Source: a virus
Virus record (IMG/VR): IMGVR_UViG_3300042922_000586
Span: 1-33,867 of that record
Length of the DNA stretch: 33,867 nt
Strand: one strand, 5' to 3'
The notes under the pieces were generated by a model, which saw nothing but the letters and a program-made list of their open reading frames with translations, was not told the DNA's origin and ran no database searches. Of the stretch, positions 6,390 to 14,171 are shown in pieces. Each line of letters begins with the position of its first letter. Within the stretch, counting starts at the first letter, position 1. Made by a program: the position numbers and the translations under genes.

Positions 6390-7640
6390 TTGCGATTTAG
6401 AAACTGGATAAAAAACAGCATCCAAGAGTATATTGGCAAATGGCTTGTCGGCGACGAAGAACAATATTTACGCGATAATGGAATTATTATGCTGGATGCC
6501 AACTCTGCAATGAAATACACTGCTGTATTTGCCTGCAACAGAGTGCTTGCTGAGACTTTCGCCGGCAGTCCCATAATGGCATACCGCAAACTAAAATCGG
6601 GCGACCGTGAATCTGTGATCGACCTACCTGTATATGATATCCTGCATAATGAACCAAATCAGGAAATGGCTCCGTTTAATTTTAAGGAAGCATGCATGAC
6701 CGCGTTAAATCTGGGCGGTAACGCAGTCTGCGAACGGTTATATAATCGTCGTGGCCGGTTAATAGGTCTCTACCCTTACAAATGGTCTATGGTCTCAATT
6801 GACCGCAAAAACGGCCAACTAATTTACAGGATTCGTGGTGATACTCAAGAAAAAAATCTTACACGCAGTGAAGTTTTTCATGTTCCAGGGCTGTCGTTTG
6901 ATGGAGTAATTGGCTTATCGCCGATTGAATATGCTAGTGCAGCAATTACATTGGGCATGTCTTACGAACAATTTAGTATAAACTTTTACCGAAACGGCGC
7001 CAATTCAAGCGGCGTTTTTGCTTTCCCCGGGGAACTAAGCGATGTATCGTTTGATCGATTAAAAAAAGAGTTAAAAAACAATTACGCAGGGTTAAGAAAT
7101 GCCGGTACACCAATGTTGCTTGAAGGTGGCGGTAAATTCGAACAATTAACCATCAAGCCGGCAGATGCCCAGCTAATCGAAAACAAAAAGTTTCAGATTG
7201 AGGATATCGCTAGAATTTACAGGGTGCCGCTGCACTTGATTCAGAACCTTGACCGGGCAACGAATAACAATATTGAACATCAGTCCCTAGAATTTGTAAT
7301 GTATACTATGCTGCCGTGGTTTAAACGATGGGAAGAAAACATTAACATGCAGTTGTTAACACCATCGGAACGTATGGCGGGGTATTACTTAGAGTTTAAG
7401 ATCGATTCATTGTTGCGCGGCGATGCAAAAAGTCGAGCCGAAAGTTATGCAGCTGGCCGTCAGTGGGGGTGGTTATCGGTTAACGACATTCGCAAGCTTG
7501 AAAATATGTCTCCTATCCCGAATGGCGATATATACCTGCAGCCATCAAACATGGTTGAAGCCGGCAAAGTTTCAGAACAAACTCAGATGCTGGCAGAAGA
7601 AATATACAAAATGATTAAAGAAAAGGGGGTGATAGCTTGA
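6390..7640 (+). CDS. Portal protein, HK97 family
   Basis: The dodecameric ring at the capsid vertex through which DNA enters and leaves and to which the tail attaches. It has 416 residues, and the typical family segments are visible: the YTAVFACNRVLAETFAGSP opening, the LNLGGNAVCERLYN strand, the QFSINFYRNGANSSGVF stem region, and the long helix IEDIARIYRVPLHLIQNLDRATNNNIEHQ near residues 270-300. The start is TTG 6390, five bases after a perfect AAGGAGGTGA; no ATG competes. It overlaps the protease gene by 4 bases. Confidence 0.95.
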   Translation: MRFRNWIKNSIQEYIGKWLVGDEEQYLRDNGIIMLDANSAMKYTAVFACNRVLAETFAGSPIMAYRKLKSGDRESVIDLPVYDILHNEPNQEMAPFNFKEACMTALNLGGNAVCERLYNRRGRLIGLYPYKWSMVSIDRKNGQLIYRIRGDTQEKNLTRSEVFHVPGLSFDGVIGLSPIEYASAAITLGMSYEQFSINFYRNGANSSGVFAFPGELSDVSFDRLKKELKNNYAGLRNAGTPMLLEGGGKFEQLTIKPADAQLIENKKFQIEDIARIYRVPLHLIQNLDRATNNNIEHQSLEFVMYTMLPWFKRWEENINMQLLTPSERMAGYYLEFKIDSLLRGDAKSRAESYAAGRQWGWLSVNDIRKLENMSPIPNGDIYLQPSNMVEAGKVSEQTQMLAEEIYKMIKEKGVIA

Positions 7641-8431
7641 AAAAAAAGTTTTGGAACTTTAAAAACCAATCAAATAGTGCTGCAGACTTGTATTTCTACG
7701 GTGAAATTAGTGAATATTCTTGGTGGGGCGACGAGGTAACGCCAAAAAGCTTTAAGGCAGATCTTGACGCGCTTGGCGATATCGCCGAATTAAACATCTA
7801 TATTAATAGCCCTGGCGGCGACGTTTTCGCTGCTCAAGCAATTTATAGCATGTTGAAACGGCATAAATCGAATAAATGCGTTTATATTGACGGCTTAGCA
7901 GCCAGCGCTGCGTCAGTAGTTGCTCTTGCTGGCGATAAGGTAATCATGCCAATTAACTCCATGCTTATGATCCATAATCCATGGACTATTGGCATTGGAA
8001 GTTCTGCCGATTTCCGTAAGCTTGCAGATGATCTGGATAAAATCCGCGAAAGCATTGTCGCTGTATACCGAGACAAAACCGGACTAACAGATGAAGACAT
8101 TATTAGTCTGATGGATGCTGAAACGTGGATGACTGCGGAAGATGCCTATGGCTATGGATTTGCTGATGAAGTCAAAAGTGAAAAAAAAGTCGCTGCTTCT
8201 ATGAAGGGCGATTTTTTTATTTGCAATGGACTGCAGTTTGATGTTGGTAAATTTGCTGCTTTTCCAAGGAATTCAATCCCTGTAGTTACAGATGAGCCTG
8301 TTATATCAACGCCGGTAATACCAGAACTAAAACCAGAACAAAAAAATAAGGCACCGCAGGTAAACAGCCTGCAAATATATGATTTTCAGTGCCGAATTAA
8401 CGAAAGGAGATTAAAACATGGACTTTATTAA
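7637..8431 (+). CDS. ClpP-like prohead protease
   Basis: The capsid maturation protease, which removes the scaffold-like delta domain of the capsid protein before DNA packaging. The ClpP fold is clear: INSPGGDVFAAQAIYSML, then the catalytic serine in GLAASAAS (S90), histidine in MIHNPW (H113) and a candidate aspartate in LMDAETW (D160). The C-terminal 70 residues are Pro-rich and probably a linker or scaffold tail. Start TTG 7637 follows AAAGGGGGTGATAGC and overlaps the portal stop. Its end overlaps the capsid gene by 14 bases. At 264 residues it is normal for the family. Confidence 0.94.
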   Translation: MKKKFWNFKNQSNSAADLYFYGEISEYSWWGDEVTPKSFKADLDALGDIAELNIYINSPGGDVFAAQAIYSMLKRHKSNKCVYIDGLAASAASVVALAGDKVIMPINSMLMIHNPWTIGIGSSADFRKLADDLDKIRESIVAVYRDKTGLTDEDIISLMDAETWMTAEDAYGYGFADEVKSEKKVAASMKGDFFICNGLQFDVGKFAAFPRNSIPVVTDEPVISTPVIPELKPEQKNKAPQVNSLQIYDFQCRINERRLKHGLY

Positions 8432-9704
8432 AATGATTGAGGATAAAAACAATCTTATTGCTGGCATGGTGGCCAAAGCAAAAATCGAAAACAGGGGGTT
8501 AACCGAGGCTGAAGTGACTCAATGTCAAGCCCTTGAGAACGAAATTAAGTCGCTTGAAGCATCTATGGAGTTTGAAAAAACAGTAAATTCTCGAATTGAT
8601 GCTGAAAAAACTCCTGTTAATCAGCCTGTATACTCCAATATTGAGGTAAAAGAGAAGAAATGGCAGAACCTTGGGGAACAGCTTCAAGCTGTATGCAGAG
8701 CCGCTAACCCTGATGGTGGCAGAATTGATAACAGACTGATTCACGGGGTTAAAAATGCTTCCGGAATGAATGAGGCTGTTAACTCTGAGGGCGGTTTCCT
8801 TGTTGAGCAACAATTCGTAGATGAAATGCTCCAAAAGGTCTATGAAACTGCTGTTGTTGCCAATAAGGTGCGAAAAATACCTATCGGTCCTACTGCTAAC
8901 GGACTTCGAATGAATGGTATTGACGAAACCAGCCGTGTAAATGGCTCTAGATATGGTGGGGTTCAGGCTTATTGGGCTGGCGAAGCTCAAACTGTAACCG
9001 CTTCGAAGCCTAAATTCCGCGAAATCAGCATGAAATTAGAAAAACTGTTTGCACTTTGCTACATGACAGATGAATTGATGGCTGATTCTACCGCGCTTGA
9101 GGCTGTGGTTAGGCAAGCGTTTAACGATGAAATGGCATTTAAACTTGATGATGCCATTATTTCCGGCAATGGTGTGGGTATCCCTCTTGGCATTCTAAAT
9201 TCTCCTTGTCTTGTAACTGTGGCCAAGGAAAATAACCAAGGTGCTGCGACGCTTCTTTATGAAAACATCGTTAAAATGTGGTCTCGTTGCTGGGGCCGTA
9301 GCCGCTTGAATTCCGCATGGTTTATTAATCAGGATATTGAGCCGCAATTGTACTCCATGAGTTTGGTTGTTGGAACCGGCGGCGTTCCTGTGTATATGCC
9401 TGCTACTGGCATTAGTGGACAGCCGTATGCCACGCTTTTCGGCAGGCCGGTTATTCCTATTGAACAGTGTTCGACGCTTGGTACTGTTGGTGATATTATC
9501 CTTGCCGACCTGAGCCAATACATTGCTATTGATAAGGGTGGTATTCAACCGGCATCTTCTGTTCATGTTCGGTTCTTATATGACGAGCAAGTATTCCGCT
9601 TTACTTATCGTGTAAATGGCCAACCTGCGTGGAATTCGGCGTTGACTCCGTTCAAAGGATCGAATACGTTGTCGCCATTTGTTGCTCTTGCAACACGTGG
9701 TTAA
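8418..9704 (+). CDS. Major capsid protein, HK97 fold
   Basis: The shell-forming protein, 428 residues. Residues 1 to about 60 are a charged coiled coil (the delta domain), and a linker runs to about residue 110. The mature part opens with EAVNSEGGFLVEQQFVDEMLQKVYE, the conserved start of the HK97 core. Later family segments include KFREISMKLEKLFALCYMTDELMADS and AFNDEMAFKLDDAIISGNGVGIPLGI. Cleavage by the upstream protease probably falls between about 90 and 118. ATG 8418 follows AAAGGAGA. A hairpin follows the gene. Confidence 0.96.
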   Translation: MDFIKMIEDKNNLIAGMVAKAKIENRGLTEAEVTQCQALENEIKSLEASMEFEKTVNSRIDAEKTPVNQPVYSNIEVKEKKWQNLGEQLQAVCRAANPDGGRIDNRLIHGVKNASGMNEAVNSEGGFLVEQQFVDEMLQKVYETAVVANKVRKIPIGPTANGLRMNGIDETSRVNGSRYGGVQAYWAGEAQTVTASKPKFREISMKLEKLFALCYMTDELMADSTALEAVVRQAFNDEMAFKLDDAIISGNGVGIPLGILNSPCLVTVAKENNQGAATLLYENIVKMWSRCWGRSRLNSAWFINQDIEPQLYSMSLVVGTGGVPVYMPATGISGQPYATLFGRPVIPIEQCSTLGTVGDIILADLSQYIAIDKGGIQPASSVHVRFLYDEQVFRFTYRVNGQPAWNSALTPFKGSNTLSPFVALATRG

Positions 9705-9708
9705 TAAA

Positions 9709-9730
9709 AAGGACGCCATCCGACGTCCTC
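9709..9730 (+). terminator. Hairpin after the capsid gene
   Basis: AGGACG (9710-9715) pairs with CGTCCT (9724-9729), loop of 8. No real T-tract follows, so it is more likely an attenuator or RNA-stability element separating the highly expressed capsid message from the rest. Confidence 0.4.
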
Positions 9731-9760
9731 TAAAATTTAAACAATTTGGAGGTTTTTAAT

Positions 9761-10240
9761 ATGTATCATTGCTTACCTGAAAGTTGTAAAATAGTTCAAG
9801 CTCTTGCGCCGGCGGCTGATGCTGCCGGGCGTACCGGTGCTTATGTAAATTTAAAAAACGTTAAAAAAGCTTGGGTGGTCTGCAATATCACTCAAGGGAA
9901 TGCGGCCACTATTCAACTAGATGTTAAACAAGCCTCTGCAATTGCCGGAACTGGCGTAAAAGCACTGGCTAATGCTATTCCTATATGGGCAAACCTTGAC
10001 GCTGCAACAAGTGATGCTCTAGTGAGGGCGACTGATGCGGTAAATTACACTACCGATGCTGGCGTAAAAAACAAAGTTGTTGTTTTCCAAGTCGACCCTT
10101 TCATGCTGGACACTAATGGTGGGTTTGACTGCATAACTGTTGTTACCGGTGCATCAAACGCTGCGAATATTACTGCTGCCGTGTATGTTTTGGATATGAG
10201 GTATGCTGGGGCGACTCCGCCTAGTGTTGTAGTAGATTAA
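9761..10240 (+). CDS. Probable head decoration or accessory capsid protein
   Basis: A 159-residue, Ala/Val/Thr-rich beta-type protein (MYHCLPESCKIVQALAPAADAAGRTGAYVNLKNVKKAWVV, described here by pattern) directly after the capsid gene. This is a common place for a decoration protein. ATG 9761 is 7 bases after TTTGGAGG; the TTG at 9746 is part of that SD. The sequence alternates short strands with Gly/Asn turns and has no catalytic motif. The gene is bounded by hairpins on both sides, consistent with a separately dosed structural protein. The call rests on position and composition. Confidence 0.6.
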   Translation: MYHCLPESCKIVQALAPAADAAGRTGAYVNLKNVKKAWVVCNITQGNAATIQLDVKQASAIAGTGVKALANAIPIWANLDAATSDALVRATDAVNYTTDAGVKNKVVVFQVDPFMLDTNGGFDCITVVTGASNAANITAAVYVLDMRYAGATPPSVVVD

Positions 10241-10246
10241 TTGTAA

Positions 10247-10271
10247 TAGGGCCGTCTAAATGACGGCCCTA
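10247..10271 (+). terminator. Strong 10-bp hairpin between structural genes
   Basis: TAGGGCCGTC (10247-10256) is perfectly inverted as GACGGCCCTA (10262-10271) around a 5-base loop. Only ATATATTT follows, so it is a partial terminator or a message-protecting stem. Confidence 0.55.
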
Positions 10272-10294
10272 TATATTTGGAAGGAGTGAGTTGT

Positions 10295-10786
10295 TTGGTT
10301 GCAAACGTAAAAACAAGGTGGATCGACGGCAATTTAACTTTTATCGATACCAGTGGTAATGTTCTGCTTAAATTAGATGCTGCTAATTCGCGAGTGGATA
10401 TGCCTGGTACACGCAAAATTGCCAAAGTCGCTTTGACTGCAGGTAATGCAAATGCTTTTGCCTTTGCTTGGCAAAACCCTGAAGCTACAAAAATTATTAT
10501 TGAGCGCATAATGCTAAATTTAACAACCGCCGGCGGCACGGGATCGTCTGTGATTGATGTAGGTATTGTTGCTGATGCAACATCAACGGCCGATACACTC
10601 ATTGATGGGCTCGATATCAATCAAACCGGTCTATTTGATAACATTACAAATAAAGGTACAAATGGGCTGACTAAAGGCTTGGTTGACGAAAACGGTGGCA
10701 CGAACGATTATATAACCGGGAAAATCTTAACCGCTAACGCCGCTGCTTTGGTTGGCAATGCGTACATTGTCTATTTTGCCGTATAG
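10295..10786 (+). CDS. Small phage structural protein, unknown role
   Basis: A 163-residue protein from TTG 10295, placed 8 bases after GGAAGGAG. The in-frame TTG 10277 is upstream of that SD. It opens MVANVKTRWIDGNLTFID and continues with beta-rich, Gly/Thr-rich sequence (NLTTAGGTGSSVIDVGIVADATSTADTLIDGL). Proteins of this shape, sometimes two in a row, are found between capsid and connector genes in Firmicutes siphophages and are likely head fibres or decoration proteins. No enzyme motif. Function inferred from position only. Confidence 0.55.
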   Translation: MVANVKTRWIDGNLTFIDTSGNVLLKLDAANSRVDMPGTRKIAKVALTAGNANAFAFAWQNPEATKIIIERIMLNLTTAGGTGSSVIDVGIVADATSTADTLIDGLDINQTGLFDNITNKGTNGLTKGLVDENGGTNDYITGKILTANAAALVGNAYIVYFAV

Positions 10787-10798
10787 GCGGTGGTTTTA

Positions 10799-11365
10799 TT
10801 GATTTTAAAAGTCATTACTCCGCCTGAAACTGAGCCAATAACCCTGGCTGAAGCAAAAACTCATTGCCGTATTGATGGCAACGAAGAAGATAGTTTTATC
10901 AACGGGTTAATAACTTCGGCCCGTGAATATTCCGAAGGATATCAGAATCGAGCATATGTTACTCAAACATTAGAACAAACTTTTGATCGATGGCCGTGTT
11001 TTCCAGTGGATATTCCTCGACCGCCACTAGTTAGCGTTGCGAGTGTAAAATATTTTGGCACCAATAATGCCGAATATGTTTTAGGAACAGATAAGTACTT
11101 TGTTGATGTTGATTCTGAGCCTGGGAGAATTGCGCTAAACTACTCAGTAACGCTACCAACAACTACATTGAGACCGATTAACGCTGTAAAGATAAGATAT
11201 ACAGCCGGAGCATCATCTGTACCCAAAAAGTTTAAACAGGCTATGTTTTTGCTGATTGGTTATTGGTTTGAAAATCGCGAAGCTGCCCAACAAGGAACAT
11301 TGTCGCGTGAAATAATGTTTTCTGTACATTCGTTACTTGATCAGGATCGTGTGGTGCCGATATGA
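10799..11365 (+). CDS. Head-tail connector protein (gp6-like)
   Basis: Adaptor that docks under the portal after packaging. The N-terminus MILKVITPPETEPITLAEAKTHCRIDG is the hallmark of this connector family: a TPP and PITL...AK..LRID opening followed by a helical bundle (INGLITSAREYSEGYQNRAY) and a beta domain (VSVASVKYFG...YFVDVDSEPGRI). Start TTG 10799 follows GGCGGTGG by 5 bases; GTG 10790 lies inside the SD. It has 188 residues and overlaps the next gene by 4 bases. The order connector, head closure, gp10-like, DUF3168-like is standard. Confidence 0.87.
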   Translation: MILKVITPPETEPITLAEAKTHCRIDGNEEDSFINGLITSAREYSEGYQNRAYVTQTLEQTFDRWPCFPVDIPRPPLVSVASVKYFGTNNAEYVLGTDKYFVDVDSEPGRIALNYSVTLPTTTLRPINAVKIRYTAGASSVPKKFKQAMFLLIGYWFENREAAQQGTLSREIMFSVHSLLDQDRVVPI

Positions 11366-11676
11366 ATATAGGTAAAATGGACAAACGAATCACTTTGCAG
11401 GAGCCGGTTAAGACACCAGATGGCAAGGGTGGCTTCACAACTACGTGGACAGACCGCGCTACTGTATGGGCTGAGTTTAAAAAACCGACTTTCGAAACCA
11501 AAGAAGCGGCTGGGGCTATTCAAAGCGTTTCGCGCCGGGAAATTAAAATAAGATACCGGTCTGACGTTGTTAAGGGGTGGCGGATTATTCACAGTACCAA
11601 TATTATTCCGATTGACCATGTCTATGATGATGACCGGGCCGAAACATTCATGGTTGCCAGGGAGATGGTGAAATAA
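11362..11676 (+). CDS. Head closure protein (head-tail joining, SPP1 gp16-like)
   Basis: A 104-residue beta-barrel protein that seals the connector after packaging. The family signature is visible: MDKRITLQEPVKTPDGKGGFTTTWTDRATVWAEF at the start, then SVSRREIKIRYRSDVV, and a closing I...YDDDRAETFMVAREM. ATG 11362 overlaps the preceding stop. Its own end shares one base with the next gene (TAATG). Confidence 0.9.
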   Translation: MNIGKMDKRITLQEPVKTPDGKGGFTTTWTDRATVWAEFKKPTFETKEAAGAIQSVSRREIKIRYRSDVVKGWRIIHSTNIIPIDHVYDDDRAETFMVAREMVK

Positions 11677-12047
11677 TGGCAGGGAAAGGTTTTTACATTG
11701 ATTTTAAGGTTCCTGAGTTGCAACGGGCCATTAACAATTTATCGAGGTATGACGGTAAGACGGCTATGAAAATTGAGGAACAAATCAGGGTGTCAACACT
11801 CGCAATTAAGAGAGGTGCACTCAGGAGAATCCATGATGTAACCGGTTATCTTCGCAAACATACAGTAAGTAGTTTTAGTCGGAATAAGCTTGAAGGTGCT
11901 GTTCGCGAGAAAGCGCCGCATGCCCATTTGGTTGAATTTGGGCACAAAGGCCCAAGTCCAGCACCCGAGCATCCGACTTTAAGGCCTGCATTTGAGGATG
12001 AACGTCCTAATCTGGTAAGAGGACTTGAACAGGCGGTGAAGCCATGA
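11676..12047 (+). CDS. HK97 gp10-like tail completion protein
   Basis: A 123-residue protein acting at the head-tail junction. Expected features are present: LQRAINNLSRYDGKTAMKIEEQI, a central RRIHDVTGYLRKHTV segment, and the HAHLVEFGHKG...PAPEHPTLRPAFEDE end typical of gp10 proteins (VEFGt....aqPfLrPA). It overlaps both neighbours by 1-4 bases. Confidence 0.9.
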   Translation: MAGKGFYIDFKVPELQRAINNLSRYDGKTAMKIEEQIRVSTLAIKRGALRRIHDVTGYLRKHTVSSFSRNKLEGAVREKAPHAHLVEFGHKGPSPAPEHPTLRPAFEDERPNLVRGLEQAVKP

Positions 12048-12463
12048 TCATCCGCAGAATCCCCTTAGATGCCTTGCAACAAGGTGTTTATGATATCTTA
12101 ACCACGAACCTAACCGAAGAAGATGCCATTCCTATTTACGATGATGTGCCGGACGCTGCTGTTTGCCCCTATATAACTCTTGGCGCATTTACTAATAAAT
12201 TTGGCGGCAGCAAAGACGTTGATATTTCCGATGTCTCACTGCAAATTCACATCTGGTCCGAATACTCAGGTAAAACAGAAGTAAATACGATAGCGAACAA
12301 TGTTGCAAACGTGCTAACATCCTGGATCATTGTTTTATCTGCCGAAGGTTTTAATGTGATAGAGCAAGGGATTGACATGTTTGAGGCATTCCCGGAAGAA
12401 ACAACAGGTTACCACGGAGTATTGACATTCGTTGCTCGCGTCCAAAACATAGGCCCACCATAA
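12044..12463 (+). CDS. Tail completion/terminator-like protein (DUF3168-like)
   Basis: A 139-residue protein of the DUF3168 group, which caps or ends the tail tube. Typical segments: LQQGVYDILTTNL, IPIYDDVPDAAVCPYITLG, DVSLQIHIWSEYSGKTEVNTIANNV and the closing GVLTFVARV. It sits just before the tail-tube gene, as in other siphophages. Its stop codon lies inside a following hairpin. Confidence 0.86.
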   Translation: MIIRRIPLDALQQGVYDILTTNLTEEDAIPIYDDVPDAAVCPYITLGAFTNKFGGSKDVDISDVSLQIHIWSEYSGKTEVNTIANNVANVLTSWIIVLSAEGFNVIEQGIDMFEAFPEETTGYHGVLTFVARVQNIGPP

Positions 12464-12477
12464 GGGGGCTATTTTTT
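12450..12477 (+). terminator. Terminator-like hairpin overlapping a stop codon
   Basis: TAGGCCC (12450-12456) can pair with GGGGGCTA (12464-12471) allowing one bulge, followed by TTTTTT. The stop codon TAA at 12461-12463 is in the loop. It would reduce read-through ahead of the tail-tube gene. Confidence 0.45.
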
Positions 12478-12506
12478 ATGCCCAAATAACAATTAGGAGG
12501 ATGAAG

Positions 12507-13247
12507 ATGCCTAAATTTAATATTTTTGATTTACAGAGGTTTGCAGTTACGCTGCCGGTAAACCAATCCACGTCTAGCGCCACTGTGGGCAAAGATTACC
12601 TATTAAAAATCAATACGGGCACAGTAATGAGTCCTGTATGGACCTTGATTGGTGGTCAGCGCGGAAGCTCACTTGGTCGGACGGCTGACTCGATTGATCT
12701 GAGCCATAAAACATCTGGCGGATGGAAGTCAATGAAAGCAGGTCTCAGAGGTTGGAGCATTGATCTTGATGGTCTCGTATTGCTGAATGACCTTGGATTA
12801 CAGGCCTTAGAGCAGGCATTTATGTCAGGCGTTGAAGTAAATTTGAGGCTTGTATATCCTGACGATACCTACCAGGAAGGATGGGGCAGCATTACCGATT
12901 TCAGTATGGATACGCCGCATGATGGCGAAGCTAGTCTTTCCGGAACAATCGAAGGCAACGGCCCCTTAACTGAAAGAATCGTCGGCGCAATAACCCCGTT
13001 AACGGCTACAATGTCTCTTGCAGCTGCTGCCGATAAGTCATTCACTATTTCACCTGCCCCAACTGCGATTAACGTGGTTAAAATGAACGACGTAGCTCTG
13101 ACAATCACCGCGGATTATACTTATTCGGGCGGCACATTGGTGCTGAAGTCCGGCTATCTCGACGGCCTGGCAATTGGGACATATATATTTGTTATTGATG
13201 TCCAACAGGGTAATGATTTAAGTGTAGCGGTTACCATTACGGCATAA
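12507..13247 (+). CDS. Major tail tube protein with C-terminal Ig-like (X2-type) domain
   Basis: The subunit of the siphovirus tail tube, 246 residues. ATG 12507 is six bases after AGGAGG; ATG 12501 abuts it. The N-terminus MPKFNIFDLQRFA carries the F-x-LQ-x-FA tag often seen on structural proteins of Clostridia and Negativicutes phages. The TP901-like tube domain (GKDYLLKINTG...IDLSHKTSGGWKSMKAGLRGWSIDLDGLV...GEASLSGTIEGNG) spans about 15-160. An Ig-like domain follows from about 165 (FTISPAPTAINVVKMNDVAL...YTYSGGTLVLKSGYLDGL...GTYIFVI), resembling CBM X2 modules and likely exposed on the tail surface. Confidence 0.9.
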   Translation: MPKFNIFDLQRFAVTLPVNQSTSSATVGKDYLLKINTGTVMSPVWTLIGGQRGSSLGRTADSIDLSHKTSGGWKSMKAGLRGWSIDLDGLVLLNDLGLQALEQAFMSGVEVNLRLVYPDDTYQEGWGSITDFSMDTPHDGEASLSGTIEGNGPLTERIVGAITPLTATMSLAAAADKSFTISPAPTAINVVKMNDVALTITADYTYSGGTLVLKSGYLDGLAIGTYIFVIDVQQGNDLSVAVTITA

Positions 13248-13251
13248 TAAA

Positions 13252-13280
13252 GGGCGGCTTAATTGCCGCCTGATTTTTTT
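13252..13280 (+). terminator. Terminator after the tail-tube gene
   Basis: GGCGGC (13253-13258) and GCCGCC (13265-13270) form a perfect stem with a 6-base loop, followed by TGATTTTTTT. A good intrinsic terminator that probably attenuates transcription after an abundantly needed structural gene. Confidence 0.75.
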
Positions 13281-13292
13281 GGAGGAAATGGC

Positions 13293-13505
13293 GTGAGTGT
13301 GAATTTAGTTGCGGTAAAAATACATGTTCAGCCTTGGTTTAATGTGTTTTGTAGTGATGTGACTAATGCGTTAAATCAGGCCGTTAAAAATGGCATGCCA
13401 ATTGACCTGGCCGTAAGATTGTCTCAAGTTATAGTGAAAAACTCAGCACGTGAAAGCATTAATTTGATGGAGGATATAAGAAATGAAAAAAACAATACCA
13501 TTTGA
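13293..13505 (+). CDS. Small protein between tail tube and tail chaperone, unknown function
   Basis: A 70-residue ORF from GTG 13293, 7 bases after GGAGG, overlapping the chaperone start by 23 bases. It has a beta-like start (VNLVAVKIHVQPWFNVF) and a helical end (NALNQAVKNGMPIDLAVRLSQVIVKNSARESINLMEDIRNE). The good SD and coupling to the next gene support translation. No family recognised; it may be a minor chaperone or tail component. Confidence 0.6.
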   Translation: MSVNLVAVKIHVQPWFNVFCSDVTNALNQAVKNGMPIDLAVRLSQVIVKNSARESINLMEDIRNEKNNTI

Positions 13506-13860
13506 ATGTTTCGGGGAAAAACAGCAATTGTGCTTTACCATTTCGGGGATCGTGGAACTGGAACGGGCGCTAAATAAATCAGTACAACAAATCGCTCAGT
13601 CCGGCAATGCTGGATTTGATTTCTGCTTAACTGCCTTGCCTATCTGCCTTAAAAGAATTAATCCTCACTTGTATGTAAAAAAAATTGAAGATTATTTGGA
13701 AACGGAAGGTAACACCATTGATGATATCGCTATCCCGATTGTGCATGCAATTGCCGCAAGCGGTGCATTAGGCAAAACTATTGCCAACAATGCTTTGCGA
13801 ATTTACTATCCTGATCAGTACCCTGAGCCAGAAGTCGAGGAATCAGAAAAAAATGTGTAG
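13483..13860 (+). CDS. Tail assembly chaperone, short form (gpG-like)
   Basis: A 125-residue, mostly helical protein that coats the tape measure during tail assembly. ATG 13483 follows GGAGGATATAAG and lies inside the end of the previous gene. The body (FECFGEKQQLCFTISGIVELERALNKS...ICLKRINPHLYVKKIEDYLETEG...IAIPIVHAIAASGALGK) resembles chaperones of Firmicutes siphophages. The last codons are GAA AAA AAT GTG TAG, and a hairpin follows, so a fraction of ribosomes should shift -1 and add the T extension encoded at 13854-14171. No tape measure follows directly, which is abnormal for this gene pair. Confidence 0.85.
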   Translation: MKKTIPFECFGEKQQLCFTISGIVELERALNKSVQQIAQSGNAGFDFCLTALPICLKRINPHLYVKKIEDYLETEGNTIDDIAIPIVHAIAASGALGKTIANNALRIYYPDQYPEPEVEESEKNV

Positions 13861-13879
13861 CGGACGGCAAGCCCGTCCG
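13848..13879 (+). promoter_or_regulatory. Programmed -1 ribosomal frameshift signal
   Basis: The slippery heptamer A-AAA-AAT is at 13848-13854, in the correct zero-frame register, six codon positions before the stop region. A 6-base spacer follows, then a perfect 7-bp stem CGGACGG (13861-13867) with CCGTCCG (13873-13879) and a 5-base loop. Heptamer, spacer and stem all fit the standard -1 frameshift layout of tail chaperone genes. Confidence 0.88.
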
Positions 13880-14171
13880 TAGTTTTTCCGAATGGGTAGA
13901 ATGGGCTGAATCAATTGCCTATGGCCCGCTTGAATTAAAACCTTGCGAATTCGAGAGATTACAACCGCATGAATTTGACTTATTGTTGGATGGCTATAAC
14001 TGGCGGGAAGATCATAACGGGAAGATACAAGCCTATTGGACGTCGCGCTTAATGTCTGTGCATACAAAGAAACCTGTCAAACCGACGGATTTGTGGAAGT
14101 CTCCAAAAGAAAAGGTTAAGCGGGACAAAAAGGCGGATGCAGAGCATTTGCGGGAAGTGTTTAAACTTTAA
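13854..14171 (+). CDS. -1 frame extension of tail assembly chaperone (gpT part of gpGT)
   Basis: Read after a -1 slip at 13848-13854, this frame continues CVADGKPVRSFSEWVEWAES...ELKPCEFERLQPHEFDLLLDGYNWREDHNGKIQAYWTSRLM and ends at TAA 14169-14171. The LxPxEFxxLLxGYxWR...AYW.a.LM pattern is typical of chaperone T domains, which bind the tape measure and tail tube. The fused product is about 229 residues. There is no start codon with an SD near the frame start; the ATG at 13983 is internal to the domain. This argues for frameshifting rather than a separate gene. Confidence 0.85.
   Translation, partial: CVADGKPVRSFSEWVEWAESIAYGPLELKPCEFERLQPHEFDLLLDGYNWREDHNGKIQAYWTSRLMSVHTKKPVKPTDLWKSPKEKVKRDKKADAEHLREVFKL

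Noticed and set aside
8499-8990. 163-residue minus-strand ORF opposite the capsid gene
   Set aside because: A reading-frame shadow of the major capsid protein with no protein-family pattern.
13983-14171. Independent 62-residue gene starting at ATG 13983
   Set aside because: It lacks a ribosome binding site and begins inside the chaperone T domain; the frameshift signal explains the frame better.
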